From Roseovarius faecimaris (GTDB taxonomy: Bacteria; Pseudomonadota; Alphaproteobacteria; Rhodobacterales; Rhodobacteraceae), in assembly GCF_009762325.1 (NCBI RefSeq), contig NZ_CP034348.1, forward strand, positions 1,184,501 through 1,248,500: 64,000 nt of DNA, given 5' to 3'. The notes under the pieces are model-generated. The model was given only the letters and a program-made list of their open reading frames with translations, searched no databases and was not told the origin of the DNA. This document shows positions 7,648 to 15,919 of this stretch, one piece after another; the first letter of the stretch is position 1, and the number at the start of each line of letters is the position of its first letter. The translations under genes and the position numbers were made by a program.

Positions 7648-8706
7648 ATGACAGGTTTACTTCCCATCACAGGCGTTGTCCTGGGCAGCGGTGCACCGGG
7701 TGAGTATGACACCAATGGTGACGATTTCGATATGCTGCGCGACGCGGTGATCGCCGCCGGGCTCGACGGCACGCTGAACGATCCGTTCGCGTCGCTCACG
7801 GTTTTTGCCCCCAACGATGACGCCTTTGTCGGGCTGGCGCAGACCCTGGGCTATTCGGGCTCGGACGAGGCGGGCTCTTTCGCCTATATCGTGGACAGTC
7901 TGAGCCTGCTGGGCGGCGGGGATGCGATCCCGCTTCTGACCGAAATTCTGACCTATCATGTTGTCGATGGCGCGTTTGATCTGAATGCCGTGGTGGGGCT
8001 GGGCGACGGGGCCGAGATCGGCACGCTTCAGGGGGGCAACCTGACGCTCGATCTGGGCACCCCGTCGCTTGGCGATCTGGACCCGGGCCTGCCGGATCCG
8101 ACGCTGATCGGCTTTGACGTGATGGCGACAAACGGGATCATCCATGTGCTGGACGGGGTGCTGTTGCCGCTGGCGGTCAGCGATATCCTGTCGCAGCCGG
8201 GCACCGATTTCGTGATCGCCGGAGACGATGACGATCGTCTCAAGGGCGGCAAAGGCGACGATTTCCTCAGTGGCAAGGACGGCGAGGACCGGATCAATGG
8301 CGGCAAGGGCGACGATGTGATCCTTGGCGGCAATGACGATGACCGGCTGTCGGGCCGTCAGGATGACGATATCCTGCGCGGAGAGGATGGCGACGACGTG
8401 CTGCGCGGCAATCAGGGCAAGGATCTGCTGGATGGCGGTCTGGGCGACGACACGCTTGTGGGCAATGGCGGGGCGGATGTGTTCGTCTTCTCCGAAGGCT
8501 ATTGCGAAGACCTGATCCGCACCTTCCAGGATGGCGTCGACAAGATCGACGTGTCGGGCTTCGGCTTTACCTCATTCGAGGAGTTCGAGGACGCGGTCAG
8601 CTCGCGCGGGCAGCGCACCGAGATCGACTTCGGCGATGGCGACGTGCTGACCATTTCCGGCGTGACGGCGGCCAATCTGGACGCGAGCGACTTTATCTTC
8701 GCGTGA
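7648..8706 (+). CDS. FAS1 (fasciclin) domain plus RTX calcium-binding repeat protein
   Basis: A 352-residue acidic protein. Residues about 27-175 form a fasciclin domain: FASLTVFAPNDDAFVGL, LTYHVVDGAF and NGIIHVLDGVLLP are its H1/H2-type motifs. Residues about 190-280 hold RTX nonapeptides of GGxGxDxhx type (KGGKGDDFLSG, NGGKGDDVILG, DGGLGDDTLVG). There is no N-terminal signal peptide; RTX proteins usually leave the cell by a type I (ABC) system using the C-terminal end, here ending DASDFIFA. The likely role is surface adhesion, but this is inferred. Start ATG 7648 follows AAAAAAGGAAAACAAC. No T1SS genes are nearby. Confidence 0.85.
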   Translation: MTGLLPITGVVLGSGAPGEYDTNGDDFDMLRDAVIAAGLDGTLNDPFASLTVFAPNDDAFVGLAQTLGYSGSDEAGSFAYIVDSLSLLGGGDAIPLLTEILTYHVVDGAFDLNAVVGLGDGAEIGTLQGGNLTLDLGTPSLGDLDPGLPDPTLIGFDVMATNGIIHVLDGVLLPLAVSDILSQPGTDFVIAGDDDDRLKGGKGDDFLSGKDGEDRINGGKGDDVILGGNDDDRLSGRQDDDILRGEDGDDVLRGNQGKDLLDGGLGDDTLVGNGGADVFVFSEGYCEDLIRTFQDGVDKIDVSGFGFTSFEEFEDAVSSRGQRTEIDFGDGDVLTISGVTAANLDASDFIFA

Positions 8707-8720
8707 TCCGGGACCGTGGC

Positions 8721-8744
8721 GCGGTGCCCGATAACGGGTGCCGC
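8721..8744 (+). terminator. hairpin after the FAS1-RTX gene
   Basis: GCGGTGCCCG (8721-8730) and CGGGTGCCGC (8735-8744) can pair over 10 bp as RNA, with two G-U pairs, around the loop ATAA. It begins 15 bases after the stop. No T run follows directly, so it may act as an mRNA 3' end stabiliser or a weak terminator. Confidence 0.4.
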
Positions 8745-8947
8745 GCTGCGCCGGCGCGGCCTGCCAGCGCCGCGGGCGGCAAAAATTTTTCTGTTTTTAT
8801 CCTATACTGTTCAGGGGGTTAGCGCGGCTTTGCGCCTGTGCCTCACCACCACCTCAAAATTGCCCTAATCCGACACGAGCCTGTATCCCGCGCGCCGCAT
8901 GAATTGGGTGCAGGGTATTTTTCACTCCGGTCGTGGAGGTATGAGAT

Positions 8948-9403
8948 ATGCAATACAAACGTCTTGAGCCGATCAAGGGCTCGTCAGCCCGGGTGCATAC
9001 ATCCTTCACCAAGAAGGCGATCAGGCAGATCATGGTCGAAGAGGCCGCCGCCATCGAAGCGCAGTCGGCCAAGGCCGAAGCGGCGATCGAAGCGCGGACC
9101 GCCGAGGCCGAAGCCGCCGAAAAGAAGGCGACCGAGGATCTGGCCGAAAGGGTGAGAGCGGCCCGCATCCATGCCGAAGAGGCCGACGCCCGGCGTGCCG
9201 CCGACGCCGCAAATGCCCCCGAAACCACAATGACGCCGCCGCCGCCGCCCGAACCGGAAGCGGAAGAGGCCGCGCAAGACATCGCGCCACCGCAGCGCCT
9301 GCGCGCGGCCTTTCAGACGGTCGAGGCCGATTGCGACCTGATCATCGAGGATGTACCCGCCGAGAAGCCCCGGTCGTTTCTGGGGCGACTGTTCGGCGGC
9401 TGA
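8948..9403 (+). CDS. hypothetical Ala/Glu-rich coiled-coil protein
   Basis: A 151-residue protein I do not recognise. Residues about 25-85 are an Ala/Glu/Lys-rich heptad-like stretch (AIEAQSAKAEAAIEARTAEA and onward) that should form a coiled coil. A Pro-rich linker (TPPPPPEPE) follows at about 97-106, and the C-terminus ends RSFLGRLFGG, an amphipathic tail. There is no signal peptide or membrane segment. The GGAGG at 8934-8938 supports the ATG. It stands alone between the RTX gene and the convergent acyl-CoA ligase. Confidence 0.6.
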   Translation: MQYKRLEPIKGSSARVHTSFTKKAIRQIMVEEAAAIEAQSAKAEAAIEARTAEAEAAEKKATEDLAERVRAARIHAEEADARRAADAANAPETTMTPPPPPEPEAEEAAQDIAPPQRLRAAFQTVEADCDLIIEDVPAEKPRSFLGRLFGG

Positions 9404-9501
9404 GCCGACCCGCTCCAGCCTGAGACACCGATCATGGGCCGCGTGCCATCCGGCAGCGGCCCAATGTCGTCAGGGTGTCGGCCGCGCGCGGCGCCCGGGC
9501 G

Positions 9502-11130
9502 TCAGAGCTCGCGGGCGATCTTGCGCAGCTCGAACTTCTGGATCTTGCCGGTGGAGGTCTTGGGCAGTTCCTGGAACACCACGGTCTTGGGGCATTTGAA
9601 CCCGGCGAGTTTTTCGCGGGCAAAGCCGATGATTTCGGCGTCGGTTGCCTCTTTCCCGTCCTTCAGTTCGACAAAGGCGCAGGGGGTTTCGCCCCATTTG
9701 TCATCGGGGCGGGCCACCACGGCGCACAGCAGGACGGCGGGGTGTTTCATCAGCACGCCTTCGATCTCGACCGAGGAGATGTTTTCACCGCCCGAGATAA
9801 TGATGTCCTTGGCGCGGTCGGCGATCTTGAGATAGCCGTCCTCGTGCTGAAACGCGATATCGCCGGAGTGGAAATAGCCGCCCCTGAACGCCTCGGCGGT
9901 GGCCTCGGGGTTTTTCAGATAGCCTTTCATCACCGTGTTGGCGCGGATCATGATCTCGCCCTGGGTGCTGGCATCCATCGGGATCTGTTCCATCGTGTCG
10001 GGATCCATCGCGGTGATATGCTCGGCCATGCTCATCTCGACGCCGGTGCGGGCCTTGATGGCATAGCGGTCCTCGTCGGGCAGCTCGTCCCATTCGGGTT
10101 TCCAGATGCATTCGGTGACGTGGCCGTAGGTTTCGGTCAGGCCATAGACCTGGCAGACATTGAAGCCCAGCGGCTCGATCGCGGCGAGCGTGGCGGCCGG
10201 GGGCGGGGCGCCCGCGGTGAACGCCTGCACGATATGGTCGAAGGGGCGGCGTTCGTGGTCCTTGGCGTTGACGACCATGTTCAGCACGATGGGTGCTGCG
10301 CCCATATGGGTGACGCCCTCATCGGCGATGGCGTTGTAGATGGCCGCCGGGGTGATGTCACGGCAGCACACGACCGTGCCGCCCAGCATCGGCATCATCC
10401 AGGTGTGGTTCCAGTTGTTGCAGTGAAACAGCGGCACGATGGTCAGGTAACGCGCGTCGCGCGGCACGTTCCAGTCGATGGCCGTGCCCATCGTCATCAG
10501 ATACGCGCCGCGGTGGTGATAGACCACGCCCTTGGGCCGCCCGGTGGTGCCGGAGGTGTAGTTGAGCGCGAGGCTCTCCCATTCGTCCTCGGGCATGATC
10601 CATTCGAAATCCGGGTCACCCGTGGCCAGCAGGTCCTCGTATTCCATATAGTCGCTGTCGGCATAGACCCCGGCATGCACATCCGCCACTTCGATGATGA
10701 TGGGGGCGGGCCCCTCCATCATCTCGAGGGCCTCGGCCACCACGGGCAGGAATTGCGGGTCCACCAGCGCGACCTTGGCCTCGCCGTGATCGAAGATATA
10801 GGCGATGGTGTCGGGCTCGAGCCGGGTGTTGATCGCGTTCAGGACAGCGCCGCAGGCGGGCACGCCGAAATGCGCCTCGGCATGGGCCGGGATGTTGGGC
10901 AGGATGGTCGAGACCACATCGCCCGGCGCCACGCCCAGTTTGGTCAGAGCCGAGGCAAGGCGGGTGACACGCTCGTGATACTCGGCATAGGTCCGGCGGG
11001 TGGGGCCATAGACCAGGGCCTCCTGATGCGTGAAAAGCCGGACCGCACGGCGCAAATGGCTGAGCGGTGTCAGCGGCACGAAATTTGCGGCGGTCTTGTC
11101 GAGCCCGGTTTCGTCTTTCATCCAGCCCAT
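9502..11130 (-). CDS. AMP-binding acyl-CoA synthetase
   Basis: A 542-residue ANL-superfamily ligase that activates a carboxylic acid to its CoA thioester via an acyl-AMP. Motifs in order: the phosphate loop NYTSGTTGRPKGVVYHH (about residue 180), VYGLTETYGH, FHSGDIA, DRAKDIIISGGENIS, and the catalytic-Lys segment TSTGKIQKFELR at the C-terminus. I chose the ATG at 11130 because GGGAG lies 6 bases ahead; longer frames lack a ribosome site. The start (MGWMKDETGLDKTAANFVPL) is that of a medium/long-chain ligase group common in Rhodobacteraceae, unlike the DmdB N-terminus as I recall it. The substrate cannot be read from sequence. A TGTC-N-GACA operator lies upstream. Confidence 0.88.
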   Translation of the reverse strand: MGWMKDETGLDKTAANFVPLTPLSHLRRAVRLFTHQEALVYGPTRRTYAEYHERVTRLASALTKLGVAPGDVVSTILPNIPAHAEAHFGVPACGAVLNAINTRLEPDTIAYIFDHGEAKVALVDPQFLPVVAEALEMMEGPAPIIIEVADVHAGVYADSDYMEYEDLLATGDPDFEWIMPEDEWESLALNYTSGTTGRPKGVVYHHRGAYLMTMGTAIDWNVPRDARYLTIVPLFHCNNWNHTWMMPMLGGTVVCCRDITPAAIYNAIADEGVTHMGAAPIVLNMVVNAKDHERRPFDHIVQAFTAGAPPPAATLAAIEPLGFNVCQVYGLTETYGHVTECIWKPEWDELPDEDRYAIKARTGVEMSMAEHITAMDPDTMEQIPMDASTQGEIMIRANTVMKGYLKNPEATAEAFRGGYFHSGDIAFQHEDGYLKIADRAKDIIISGGENISSVEIEGVLMKHPAVLLCAVVARPDDKWGETPCAFVELKDGKEATDAEIIGFAREKLAGFKCPKTVVFQELPKTSTGKIQKFELRKIAREL

Positions 11131-11202
11131 TGGGGTCTCCCTGATTCCCTCGGATTTCAATCCGGGAGACAATATTGAGAATGTGCGCGTAATCAAATGC
11201 TA

Positions 11203-11215
11203 AATGTCGGACATT
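11203..11215. promoter_or_regulatory. GntR/FadR-type operator upstream of the acyl-CoA synthetase
   Basis: AATGTCGGACATT is a 6+1+6 inverted repeat with the core TGTC-G-GACA. FadR-subfamily GntR regulators typically bind TGTC-N-GACA-like sites. It lies 73 bases before the ligase start. The 15-base context (AAATGTCGGACATTA) matches AAATGTCTGGCATTT at the GntR/DUF2182 promoter (34368-34382) at 12 positions. Confidence 0.5.
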
Positions 11216-11277
11216 AAGGGCGTGCCGACAAAGACAAAGCCGTTGAGCCGCAGGCGGCGGAGGCATAGCCTGAGCGC

Positions 11278-11928
11278 ATGATCATCAGCCCCGGACGCAA
11301 CTATATCTTTGTGCATATCCCCAAGACGGGCGGGACGTCGCTGTCGCTGGCGCTGGAGGGGCGGGCGAGGAAGGATGACATCCTGATCGGGGACACGCCC
11401 AAGGCACGCAGACGCAAGGGCCGGCTGAAGGGCGCGCAGGCGGCGGGGCGGCTGTGGAAACATGCGACGCTGGCGGATATCGAGGGGCTGGTGAGCGCGG
11501 AGTTCATTGCCGGGGCCTTTACCGTCACCCTGGTGCGCAACCCGTGGGACCGGATGGTGAGCCTGTATCACTGGCTGCAGGATCAGAGCTTTGCCCATCC
11601 GATGGTGGCACGCGCGCAGGAGCTGGGGTTCAGGCCTTTTCTCGATCATCCCGATACGCGCCGGGCCATCGCGGCGAGCCCCTATGCCAGCTATATGCGC
11701 GATGCGGGCGGGCATGAGCGGGCCAGTCTTTATATCCGGCTGGAGCGGTTCGAGGCGGATGCGGCCCCGCTCTGGCGTCATCTGGGGTTTGAGCTGGCGC
11801 TGCCGCATGAAAACGCATCGCGGCGCGCGCGCGCCTATCAGGACTATTACGACAGTGATTCGCGTGACTGGGTGGCCGAGCTCTGTGCAGAGGACATCGC
11901 GCGGTTCAAATACCGTTTTTCGGGATAA
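11278..11928 (+). CDS. sulfotransferase family 2-type protein
   Basis: A 216-residue PAPS-dependent sulfotransferase-like protein. The 5'-phosphosulfate loop IFVHIPKTGGTSLS is near residues 10-23 and the 3'-phosphate motif LVRNPWDRMVSLYHW near residues 84-98. The C-terminal YYDSDSRDWVAELCAEDIARFKY is the usual ending of bacterial sulfotransferases that modify glycans. No signal peptide is seen. The substrate is unknown, and it stands alone rather than in a polysaccharide cluster. Its stop codon lies inside a 14-bp palindrome (11922-11935). Confidence 0.8.
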   Translation: MIISPGRNYIFVHIPKTGGTSLSLALEGRARKDDILIGDTPKARRRKGRLKGAQAAGRLWKHATLADIEGLVSAEFIAGAFTVTLVRNPWDRMVSLYHWLQDQSFAHPMVARAQELGFRPFLDHPDTRRAIAASPYASYMRDAGGHERASLYIRLERFEADAAPLWRHLGFELALPHENASRRARAYQDYYDSDSRDWVAELCAEDIARFKYRFSG

Positions 11929-11960
11929 TTATCCCAAGTTTTCATGACAATCGCGATTGT
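11922..11960. promoter_or_regulatory. two consecutive perfect 14-bp palindromes
   Basis: GGGATAATTATCCC (11922-11935) spans the sulfotransferase stop and could form a weak terminator hairpin before AAGTTTT. ACAATCGCGATTGT (11947-11960) follows after 11 bases. Two exact palindromes so close together, ahead of the Hint gene, could be regulator sites. No regulator is known to me for either. Confidence 0.4.
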
Positions 11961-12103
11961 GGCAGTGGATTGGCGCCTGCATGGCGACAATGCCCTATTT
12001 GCGCCCCGATCTAGCCAAAGGCCCGTCTCAGCCATGCGGTCATATTAATCATGTTGCCAAATGACGACTGGCCTGGGGGCCGTCGAGAGACGAGGAAAAG
12101 AAC

Positions 12104-12802
12104 ATGCTGGGATGGATGTCTGCCGAAAACAGGGGCGCACAGCGCATAATGGAGCCGACCGGCGCCTATGATGGCGGAGCGGTCGGGGCCCGCTCGGGGC
12201 TGATGACCGGGACCCGCGTTGCCACCGCTCTGGGCTGGCGCGCGGTCGAAGCGGTGTCGGAGGGCGATCTTGTCCTGACTTTTGACGCCGGGCTGCAACG
12301 GGTGACCAAGATCACGCGTCAGGCGATATGGAACGGGGCCGGGTCGTGCCCGCAGCGGTTCTGGCCGCTGCATGTGCCCGCCGGGGCGCTGGGCAATCGC
12401 GGCGATCTGCACCTCATGCCCGAGCAATATGTGATGGTTGAGAGCGATGCGGGCGAGGAGCTGTTTGGCGATCCGTTCTCGCTGATCATGGCGCATGTGC
12501 TGGAAGGGATGAATGGCATCGAGGCCATCCGGCCCGACCATGGGCTCAAGGATGGGCCCGAAGCGATCGTGCTGCATTTCGAGACCGACCAGGTGATTTT
12601 CGCTGAAAGCGGTGTGCTGTTTTACTGCCCTTCGGCCTGCGGGCTGCTGGACCAGGCGGTGAGCGCCCATGTGGGTGCGCCGTACAAGGCGCTCCGGCAG
12701 GAGGATGCGGATGTGCTGGTCATGTGCATCGAGAGCGAGAAGGCGGCGAGCCGCCTGTGGGCGGATACCACCTTGCCTGCTGCCAGTTACGCGGTGGCCT
12801 GA
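12104..12802 (+). CDS. Hint (Hedgehog/intein)-domain protein lacking the catalytic Cys
   Basis: A 232-residue protein. GLMTGTRVATALGWRAVEAV, SEGDLVLTFD and the later HLMPEQYVM and LMAHVLEGMNGI segments fit the Hint domain found in many Rhodobacterales proteins. In active Hint domains the first motif begins with Cys (C-F-x-x-G-T); here the aligned residue is Gly (G-L-M-T-G-T). Self-splicing or self-cleavage is therefore not expected, which is an inference from my alignment by eye. The ATG at 12104 follows GACGAGGAAAAGAAC. No signal peptide. Such proteins are often multi-copy in this group and their role is unknown. Confidence 0.7.
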   Translation: MLGWMSAENRGAQRIMEPTGAYDGGAVGARSGLMTGTRVATALGWRAVEAVSEGDLVLTFDAGLQRVTKITRQAIWNGAGSCPQRFWPLHVPAGALGNRGDLHLMPEQYVMVESDAGEELFGDPFSLIMAHVLEGMNGIEAIRPDHGLKDGPEAIVLHFETDQVIFAESGVLFYCPSACGLLDQAVSAHVGAPYKALRQEDADVLVMCIESEKAASRLWADTTLPAASYAVA

Positions 12803-12883
12803 GGCCGGGTTTTCCTGAGATCAGCGGCACGGCCTTGAGCGGCATTGGGAGAGGTTTCTCAAGGTTTATCGACTGCTGAACAA

Positions 12884-12921
12884 GACACGCGCGCTTCGAC
12901 CGAAGCGCGCGTGTCGCGTTT
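12884..12921. terminator. bidirectional Rho-independent terminator
   Basis: GACACGCGCGCTTCG (12884-12898) pairs perfectly with CGAAGCGCGCGTGTC (12901-12915), followed by GCGTTTT. It sits between the convergent Hint gene and the fadJ operon end, so it can serve both. It is one of the strongest stems in the window. Confidence 0.8.
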
Positions 12922-12932
12922 TGGGATCCCTT

Positions 12933-12964
12933 GGGGTGCGTGTGAACACGCACCCTACGGCATG
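12933..12964. repeat. GGTGCGTG/CACGCACC palindromic repeat, copy 1
   Basis: GGGTGCGTGT (12934-12943) and ACACGCACCC (12946-12955) form a perfect 10-bp stem around GA, followed by CTACGG. The same element occurs at 19264-19290 and 54045-54071. Here it lies just past the end of the fadJ gene, near the terminator. Confidence 0.75.
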
Positions 12965-12966
12965 GA

Positions 12967-15162
12967 TCAGGCGGCCTTCGCCTCGCCGCCGAAGCGGGCG
13001 TAGAAGCTGTCGCCTTCGTCGGCCATCTCGCGCAGCAGTGCGGGCGTGGCGAAGCGGGGCCCGTGGGCCGCGGCCAGTTGGTCACAGCGTTCGGCGGCAT
13101 AGGGCGTGCCGATGATGTCGAGCCACGAGAAGGGCCCGCCGGACCAGGGCGCAAAGCCCCAGGCCAGGATCGCGCCGACATCGCCTTCGCGGATGTCTTC
13201 CAGCACGTTTTCCTCCAGCGCGCGCACGGCCTCCAGCACCTGAGCGAACATCAGGCGGTGTTGCACCTCGGTGAGGTCAGGCTGCGCCTCGGCGCGGGGG
13301 TATTGCGCCTCGAGCCCGTCCCAGTAGCCCAGGCGCTTGCCGTTTTCGTCATAGTCGAAGAACCCGGCCTTGGATTTGCGGCCCAGGCGGCCCAGACCTT
13401 CCATCCAGAAGATCACCTCGTCTACGGCGGCATCGGGGTATGCGTCGCCCATCGCGGCCTTGGTGGCGCGGGCGATCTTGGCACCGAGGTCGATGGAGGT
13501 CTCATCCACCAGTTGCAGCGGCCCGACAGGGAAGCCCAATTGCCGCGCGGCATTGTCGATCAGGGCAGGGGCCACGCCCTCGGCCACCATACGCAGACCC
13601 TCGTTGATGTAGGGGATGATGCAGCGGTTGCAGTAGAAGAAGCGCGCATCATTGACCACGATCGGTGTCTTGCGGATCTGCCGGACGTAATCCAGCGCCT
13701 TGGCGACGGCCACGGGGCCGGTTTTCTCGCCCTTGATGATCTCGACCAGCATCATCTTCTCGACCGGCGAGAAGAAGTGAATGCCGATGAATTGTTCGGG
13801 CTTGTCAGACGCCTTGGCCAGTTCCGAGATCGGCAGGGTGGAGGTGTTGGTGGCGAAGATGCAGTCAGGGCCGACATGTTTCAGCACGTTCTGCGTGACC
13901 TCGGCCTTCACACCGGGGTCTTCGAACACGGCCTCGATGATCAGGTCACAGCCTTCAAGCGCGGCATAATCCGTCGTGGCGGTGATGCGGGCCAGCGTGG
14001 CCTCTTTCTTTTCTTCGGTGGCTTTCTTGCGCTTGATGCCCTTGTCCATGTAGTCGGCGGTGTAGGATTTGCCCTTGTCGGCCGCTTCCTGTTTCTGGTC
14101 GATCAGGACGACCTCCATGCCCGCCATGGCCGAGACGAGGGCAATGCCCGCGCCCATCATGCCGGCACCCATGACACCGACCTTTTTGACCGTCTGGTCG
14201 GGGACTTGCGGTCTATTCGCGCCTTTTTCCAGCGCTTCCTTGTTGATGAAGAGGCTGCGGATCATGGCGGAGCTGCTGGGGTTCATCAGCACGTTGGTGA
14301 ACCAGCGGGCCTCGATCTTGAGGGCTGTGTCGAAGGGGACAAGCGCGCCTTCATAGACGGCCGAGAGCAGCGCCTTGGCCGCAGGGAACGCGCCTTGCGT
14401 CTTGCCGTTGACCATGGCCGAGGCGCCCACGAAGGTCATGAAGCCTGCGGGGTGATAAGGCGCGCCGCCGGGGATCTTGTAACCCTTCTCGTCCCAGGGT
14501 TTGACGAATTTCGGCTCGCTCAGGATCCATTCCTTGGCTTTGGAAAGCAGTTCATCCGCGGGCACAACCTCGTCGATCAGACCGCCAGCCATGGCTTTCT
14601 TGGGGTCACTCAGCTTGCCTTCGAGCAGGAAGGGCGAGGCGCCCATGGCGCCCAGCTTGCGGGTCAGCCGCGCGGTGCCGCCCATGCCGGGGAAGATGCC
14701 GACCATGATCTCGGGCAGGCCGATCTTGGCCTTGGGGTTGTCGGCGGCGATGATGCGGTGGCAGGCGAGAGGGATTTCGAGGCCAATGCCAAGCGCGGTG
14801 CCGGGCAGGGCGGCGACGATGGGCTTGCCGCCCTTGTTCTTGTCGTCCATCCCGCCGCGTTCGATCTTGCGCAGGATGGCGTGGGTGGCCATGAGCCCGT
14901 CCATCAGGCCCTTGGCGGGATTGTCGCCTGCGGCCTCTTTCATCTTGGCGATGATGTTGAGGTCCATGCCTCCGGCAAACGACCCCTCCTTGCCCGACGT
15001 GATAATCACGCCCTTGATGGCATCATCCGCCAGCGCCTGATCGATCAGCGCGTCAAGGTCGAGGAACCCTTGCTGGTTCATCACGTTCATGGATTTGCCG
15101 ACCGTGTCCCAGGTGATGGTGGCCACGCCGTCAGCGTCGGTTTTCATTGTAAAGTCAGTCAT
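12967..15162 (-). CDS. fadJ: bifunctional enoyl-CoA hydratase/3-hydroxyacyl-CoA dehydrogenase (FadJ/FadB type)
   Basis: A 731-residue fatty-acid beta-oxidation alpha-subunit type enzyme. The crotonase domain (about residues 1-200) has the two catalytic Glu residues, E129 in GIGLEIPLACH and E151 in GLPEIMVGIFPG. The NAD-binding domain starts near residue 327 (VGVMGAGMMGAGIA, dinucleotide loop 332-337) and the dehydrogenase His lies in IGIHFFSPVEKMMLVEI. The C-terminal dehydrogenase half is duplicated as usual. It is the last gene of the minus-strand operon and its start overlaps the cupin stop (ATGA). Together with the thiolase upstream it supplies the last three steps of beta-oxidation. Confidence 0.93.
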   Translation of the reverse strand: MTDFTMKTDADGVATITWDTVGKSMNVMNQQGFLDLDALIDQALADDAIKGVIITSGKEGSFAGGMDLNIIAKMKEAAGDNPAKGLMDGLMATHAILRKIERGGMDDKNKGGKPIVAALPGTALGIGLEIPLACHRIIAADNPKAKIGLPEIMVGIFPGMGGTARLTRKLGAMGASPFLLEGKLSDPKKAMAGGLIDEVVPADELLSKAKEWILSEPKFVKPWDEKGYKIPGGAPYHPAGFMTFVGASAMVNGKTQGAFPAAKALLSAVYEGALVPFDTALKIEARWFTNVLMNPSSSAMIRSLFINKEALEKGANRPQVPDQTVKKVGVMGAGMMGAGIALVSAMAGMEVVLIDQKQEAADKGKSYTADYMDKGIKRKKATEEKKEATLARITATTDYAALEGCDLIIEAVFEDPGVKAEVTQNVLKHVGPDCIFATNTSTLPISELAKASDKPEQFIGIHFFSPVEKMMLVEIIKGEKTGPVAVAKALDYVRQIRKTPIVVNDARFFYCNRCIIPYINEGLRMVAEGVAPALIDNAARQLGFPVGPLQLVDETSIDLGAKIARATKAAMGDAYPDAAVDEVIFWMEGLGRLGRKSKAGFFDYDENGKRLGYWDGLEAQYPRAEAQPDLTEVQHRLMFAQVLEAVRALEENVLEDIREGDVGAILAWGFAPWSGGPFSWLDIIGTPYAAERCDQLAAAHGPRFATPALLREMADEGDSFYARFGGEAKAA

Positions 15163-15632
15163 TTGTCTTCTCCCGAATAGGGGGTTCCGTCCTTGTGGGT
15201 AAAGGCGAAGCCCTCTGGATTCATGTCTATTTTCATGTCGATGTCGCTGTACCAGCCGGTCTCGGTTGGGGTGCGGGTGCCGATGACGAGAAACCGCGCC
15301 TCAGCGTCCGATTGGTTGACGAAATGGTGCCCGTTCGGGCGGCCCGCCGGGAAGGCGGCGCAGTCGCCCACGGTCATTTCCGTTTCGCCATCGTCGTCGA
15401 TGAGGGTGCAGGTGCCTTTCGTGATCATCACGAACTCGTCCTGTTGCTCGTGCCAGTGGCGCAGCGAGGATTTGGCCCCCGGTTCAAGGATCACCAGATT
15501 TGCGCCGAACTGCGTCAGGCCCCCGGCATCGCCCAAACGCAGGGATGCGCGCCCGGCCATCTCCGCATCATGCGGGGCAGGGTAGATGGACCCGGTTTTG
15601 ACCGGCACGTGTGAGAAGTCGATCTTGCTCAT
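15159..15632 (-). CDS. cupin domain-containing protein
   Basis: A 157-residue single-domain cupin. The two cupin motifs are visible: HWHEQQDEFVMITKG (G-x5-HxH-like metal motif with H..E) and the second motif around FPAGRPNGHHFVNQ. No signal peptide. It overlaps both neighbours by ATGA junctions (hypothetical gene upstream, fadJ downstream), so it belongs to the beta-oxidation operon. A sugar- or acid-binding or isomerase role is possible, but the substrate is unknown. Confidence 0.8.
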   Translation of the reverse strand: MSKIDFSHVPVKTGSIYPAPHDAEMAGRASLRLGDAGGLTQFGANLVILEPGAKSSLRHWHEQQDEFVMITKGTCTLIDDDGETEMTVGDCAAFPAGRPNGHHFVNQSDAEARFLVIGTRTPTETGWYSDIDMKIDMNPEGFAFTHKDGTPYSGEDK

Positions 15633-15916
15633 GTCAGGCCTTTCTCGGCGATGTGGCGTTTGATCTCGGCCAGCATCTCGTCGGGCGTGGTGTGCGGGAT
15701 GCGCACGTGGTCGTAGTAATCGAAGCGCTGACGGTCCATGGCGCTGCCCGGATCGCCGTCGCGTTTGAACACCAGCCGCGTGTCGCGGTGAAAGAGCCGG
15801 ATCAGCGCCCCATCATGCGCCTCCACCTTTTCGAGCCGGTGCAGGTTCTGGGCCTCTGCCAGAGCATGCACCGCCCGAAACGGGTGGTCGTCACCGATGG
15901 GGTGCGTGAAGCCCAT
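15629..15916 (-). CDS. hypothetical protein in the beta-oxidation operon
   Basis: A 95-residue soluble protein I cannot assign to a named family. It is rich in His, Arg and Asp ([57 protein letters not shown]). There is no membrane segment. It lies 3 bases after the thiolase stop and overlaps the cupin start by ATGA, so it is almost certainly co-translated with them. Confidence 0.7.
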   Translation of the reverse strand: MGFTHPIGDDHPFRAVHALAEAQNLHRLEKVEAHDGALIRLFHRDTRLVFKRDGDPGSAMDRQRFDYYDHVRIPHTTPDEMLAEIKRHIAEKGLT

Positions 15917-15919
15917 GGT

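Noticed and set aside
9502..11130. Acyl-CoA ligase as DmdB (methylmercaptopropionate-CoA ligase)
   Set aside because: As I recall, DmdB begins with a different N-terminus (MLGQMM-type) and this one has the MGWMKDETGL-type start of a general medium/long-chain group. I leave the substrate open.
9475..11178. 567-residue plus-strand frame opposite the acyl-CoA ligase (and similar long frames at 13063-15180, 19274-21529, 24382-26388)
   Set aside because: Each mirrors a well-supported gene on the other strand and carries only His/Gly/Arg-rich low-complexity sequence.
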